This document shows positions 32,711 to 34,219 of a stretch of 34,219 nucleotides of DNA, piece after piece. Below the pieces are notes generated by a model. It did not search any database and was not told the DNA's origin. It worked only from the letters and a program-made list of their open reading frames with translations. The translations under genes and the position numbers were made by a program. The stretch covers positions 1 through 34,219 of the forward strand of contig JAGVAH010000008.1 of assembly GCA_020060385.1 (NCBI GenBank), written 5' to 3'. Position 1 is the stretch's first letter. The number at the start of each line of letters is the position of its first letter. The DNA is from Syntrophobacterales bacterium (GTDB taxonomy: Bacteria; Desulfobacterota; Desulfobaccia; Desulfobaccales; 0-14-0-80-60-11).

Positions 32711-33025
32711 GTAGTTTGTAATAAACAGTTTTTATCTTATATTCTCTTCTTCTTTCTATTCCTTCATAATTATCCTAATCCGTGCCGATCATCCCCTCCT
32801 TTCTGGCCTTCTCCCTCTTTTCCTCTAAATTTCCCTGGGGAGCAAAATTTTGGGGGGTGAGGTGGGACCAGGCGCTTTTGGCCTGCTCCGGTCCGGCGGC
32901 CAGGCGGGATTAAGCGGTGCAGCCCCGGCGCCGTGCCGCAACTTAAGCCTGGCTTATCCGGGAAATAAGTGGAAAATAGCGGGGTTATCCCGCCACCCCC
33001 ACCCCGTGCCGGCACAACCTTAGCC

Positions 33026-33081
33026 GCCCCCGGCCCCCCGGCCCCGATCCCTGGCCCCCGGCCCCTGGGCCCCGGCCCCCG
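33026..33081 (-). repeat. G-run cluster with G-quadruplex potential
   Basis: The + strand carries C-runs of 3-6 bases separated by one to four bases (pattern CCCCCGGCCCCCCGG repeating). The - strand therefore has at least four closely spaced runs of GGG or longer and could fold as a G-quadruplex. The sequence is also partly a tandem GGCCCC repeat. Confidence 0.6.
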
Positions 33082-33137
33082 GAGGCGGATTCTGCAATTA
33101 TACAGAGCGTCATATGTATTTACATAATGTTCTTTTT

Positions 33138-33202
33138 TGTCATTCTGAGCCGTCGAAGACGGCGAAGAATCTAGACCCTTCGCTTCGCTCAGGGTGACAA
33201 TG
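33138..33202. repeat. inverted dispersed repeat (TTGTCA...CTGAGC arms)
   Basis: The left arm TTGTCATTCTGAGC and the right arm GCTCAGGGTGACAA are reverse complements with two mismatches. Between them lies GAAGAATCTAGACCCTTCG, and a second fragment CTCAGGGAAGCGAAGAATC occurs at about 33259-33277. This wording is typical of a very widespread short non-coding repeat family. Confidence 0.75.
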
Positions 33203-33488
33203 ATGCGCAAAAAATATGACGCGATGTCTAGACCATGGGGGGAAATTTTTTTCATCCTCAGGGAAGCGAAGAATCCGGTCTGCCAAAACCAGGCCCCTTC
33301 CCGCCCCTCCCGCTGACCGCCAGCCGCTTGGGGAAAAGAAAATTCTTAAATAAATACACTTCCCCGCGCCCTAAACCCCCTAAGGTTTTGAGGTGGGCCA
33401 GTGCCTGGCTATTCCAGGAAAAATATAGGGTCAGCGGCAAAGTCATGGTATCATATCTAAAATTGATAGATGTGGCTCCAGGAACATA

Positions 33489-33721
33489 ACTCCCGGAGGT
33501 TAGCCCGGGGCCAAGAGGTCCTAAAACCTTTTTTCACCTGGGGGGGTTAAGTTAGCCGATTAATCTTCACTAACGGAAAATTATAAATTTTTCCTCTTCG
33601 TCCTGCTCATCGGTCCCCCGGGGGGAAGCGCCGAGTAAACTGAGCCCTCCGTGGGGCAGCCAGCAGGGGGTGGAAGTTCGATGCGGGAGCGGGAATCTGC
33701 TGTCTATCTCAAGGTGGTGGA
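33489..33721 (+). promoter_or_regulatory. long leader region of the response regulator gene
   Basis: Ahead of the cheY-like gene there is an A+T-rich patch (AACGGAAAATTATAAATTTTT, about 33574-33594) that could hold a promoter. About 130 bases of G/C-rich DNA follow with possible hairpins: TCCCCCGGGGGGA at about 33614-33626 and GCCCTCCGTGGGGC at about 33643-33656. AAGGTGG just before the ATG at 33722 is the ribosome site. I could not match the leader to a known riboswitch. Confidence 0.3.
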
Positions 33722-34111
33722 ATGAAAAACCCTAAAATCAATGTATTGGTGGTGGATGACGTTGAAGTCACCAGGAAGATCATCTGTAATATTCTGAAAC
33801 GGAGCGGTTTTGGCAATATCTTGGAAGCAGAGGATGGACCCACGGCCTTGTCGATTTTAGATGAAACCCCCATTGGCCTGATCATCACCGACTGGAATAT
33901 GCCCCAAATGTCCGGCCTGGAACTGGTGCAAAAAATCCGGGCCAACCCGCAGCATCAGCATATTCCGGTGCTGATGGTCACCGCCGAGGAGGAAGAGGCG
34001 TATATTCTGGCGGCCGTGAAAGCGGGGGTAGACAATTATGTAGTCAAGCCTTTTACCGCCAAGACCTTAAGGGAGCAGATCGCCACGGTTCTTAAGAAAC
34101 ATAGTGCCTAA
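33722..34111 (+). CDS. CheY-like single-domain response regulator
   Basis: This 129-residue receiver domain stands alone. All switch residues are at CheY positions: the acidic pair Asp12-Asp13, phospho-acceptor Asp57 in ITDWNMPQMSG, Thr87 in LMVTAEEEE and Lys109 in NYVVKPF. Trp58 after the Asp and the general match favour a chemotaxis-type CheY that docks on a target protein over a transcription factor. No output domain, kinase or other chemotaxis gene is in the window, so the cognate kinase is unknown. The start ATG has AAGGTGG upstream. Confidence 0.93.
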   Translation: MKNPKINVLVVDDVEVTRKIICNILKRSGFGNILEAEDGPTALSILDETPIGLIITDWNMPQMSGLELVQKIRANPQHQHIPVLMVTAEEEEAYILAAVKAGVDNYVVKPFTAKTLREQIATVLKKHSA

Positions 34112-34219
34112 ATTTGCATCATCAATGATAGCAGCAAGGTTTTTTCCTCGTTCTCAGGTGGCGGCGGGGGAACGCACCTGCCAACCGAGGCGGGGACCTC
34201 GGCTTCCAGGCTCCCCCCC

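Larger units (their letters stand above)
32711..33721. other. 1-kb non-coding region with repeats and low-complexity DNA
   Basis: There is no supported gene in about 1010 bases. From left to right it holds an A+T-rich tail after the methyltransferase, a G/C-rich part with a run of C-blocks (33026-33081), an inverted repeat of the CATTCTGAGC type (33138-33202) with a partial second copy at about 33258-33277, and a leader-like stretch before the response regulator. Open frames here are compositional artefacts. Confidence 0.65.

Noticed and set aside
32770-33255. 161-codon - strand frame
   Set aside because: It crosses a known-type repeat and the G-run block. Its translation is low-complexity Gly/Pro/Arg.
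33600-33700. Possible tRNA (GTTCGATGC resembles a T-loop)
   Set aside because: No acceptor stem or cloverleaf could be built around it.

Overview
The window is a GC-rich (about 60 %) bacterial chromosome segment. Gene content and order fit an anaerobic member of the Desulfobacterota (deltaproteobacterial sulfate-reducer or syntroph type). The signs are a NADH dehydrogenase-like operon without nuoEFG, an ISF-type flavoprotein, a CtpA pair, serA next to a class V aminotransferase, DUF1844, a sigma-54 activator, and many short palindromic dispersed repeats. The taxonomic placement is inference; there is no rRNA gene in the window.

Layout. (1) 1-4455, + strand: the tail of a transketolase C-terminal subunit, two tandem S41/CtpA-like genes (the first has lost its catalytic residues), a terminator, then the ribosome-assembly GTPase der. 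(2) 4700-7532, - strand: a small unknown protein, a creatininase-family amidohydrolase, and a secreted C10 (streptopain-type) cysteine peptidase. An in-frame TAG cuts the peptidase's last domain, and it has a long leader that may be a structured RNA. (3) 8029-17794, + strand: an eleven-gene operon nuoABCDHIJKLMN with a recognisable sigma-70 promoter and a bidirectional terminator. It encodes the quinone-reducing and proton-pumping parts of complex I, and no NADH-oxidising module is present. (4) 17920-22982, - strand: a membrane/iron-sulfur-flavoprotein/SCP2 fusion, a sigma-54-dependent activator with a consensus sigma-70 promoter, a charged unknown protein, and a radical SAM protein. (5) 23253-29945, - strand: DUF429, pth, prs, ispE, DUF1844, serA and a class V aminotransferase (housekeeping and serine synthesis). 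The serA/aminotransferase pair is preceded by a promoter with an overlapping palindrome and a leader carrying three repeated hairpins. (6) 30436-32710, + strand: an AT-richer two-gene island with a ParB-like protein that has a HEPN-like C-terminus, followed by a D12-class adenine DNA methyltransferase. This is the best candidate for an undescribed system, possibly anti-phage or epigenetic. (7) 32711-34219: about 1 kb of repeats and G4-prone DNA, then a CheY-like single-domain response regulator.

How the parts relate. The nuo products form one membrane complex that probably takes electrons from ferredoxin or an unknown donor. serA and the aminotransferase form consecutive steps to serine. ispE, prs and pth form a common housekeeping cluster. 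The ParB-like/methyltransferase pair is adjacent and co-directional and differs in base composition from both sides, so it is likely a transferred module.
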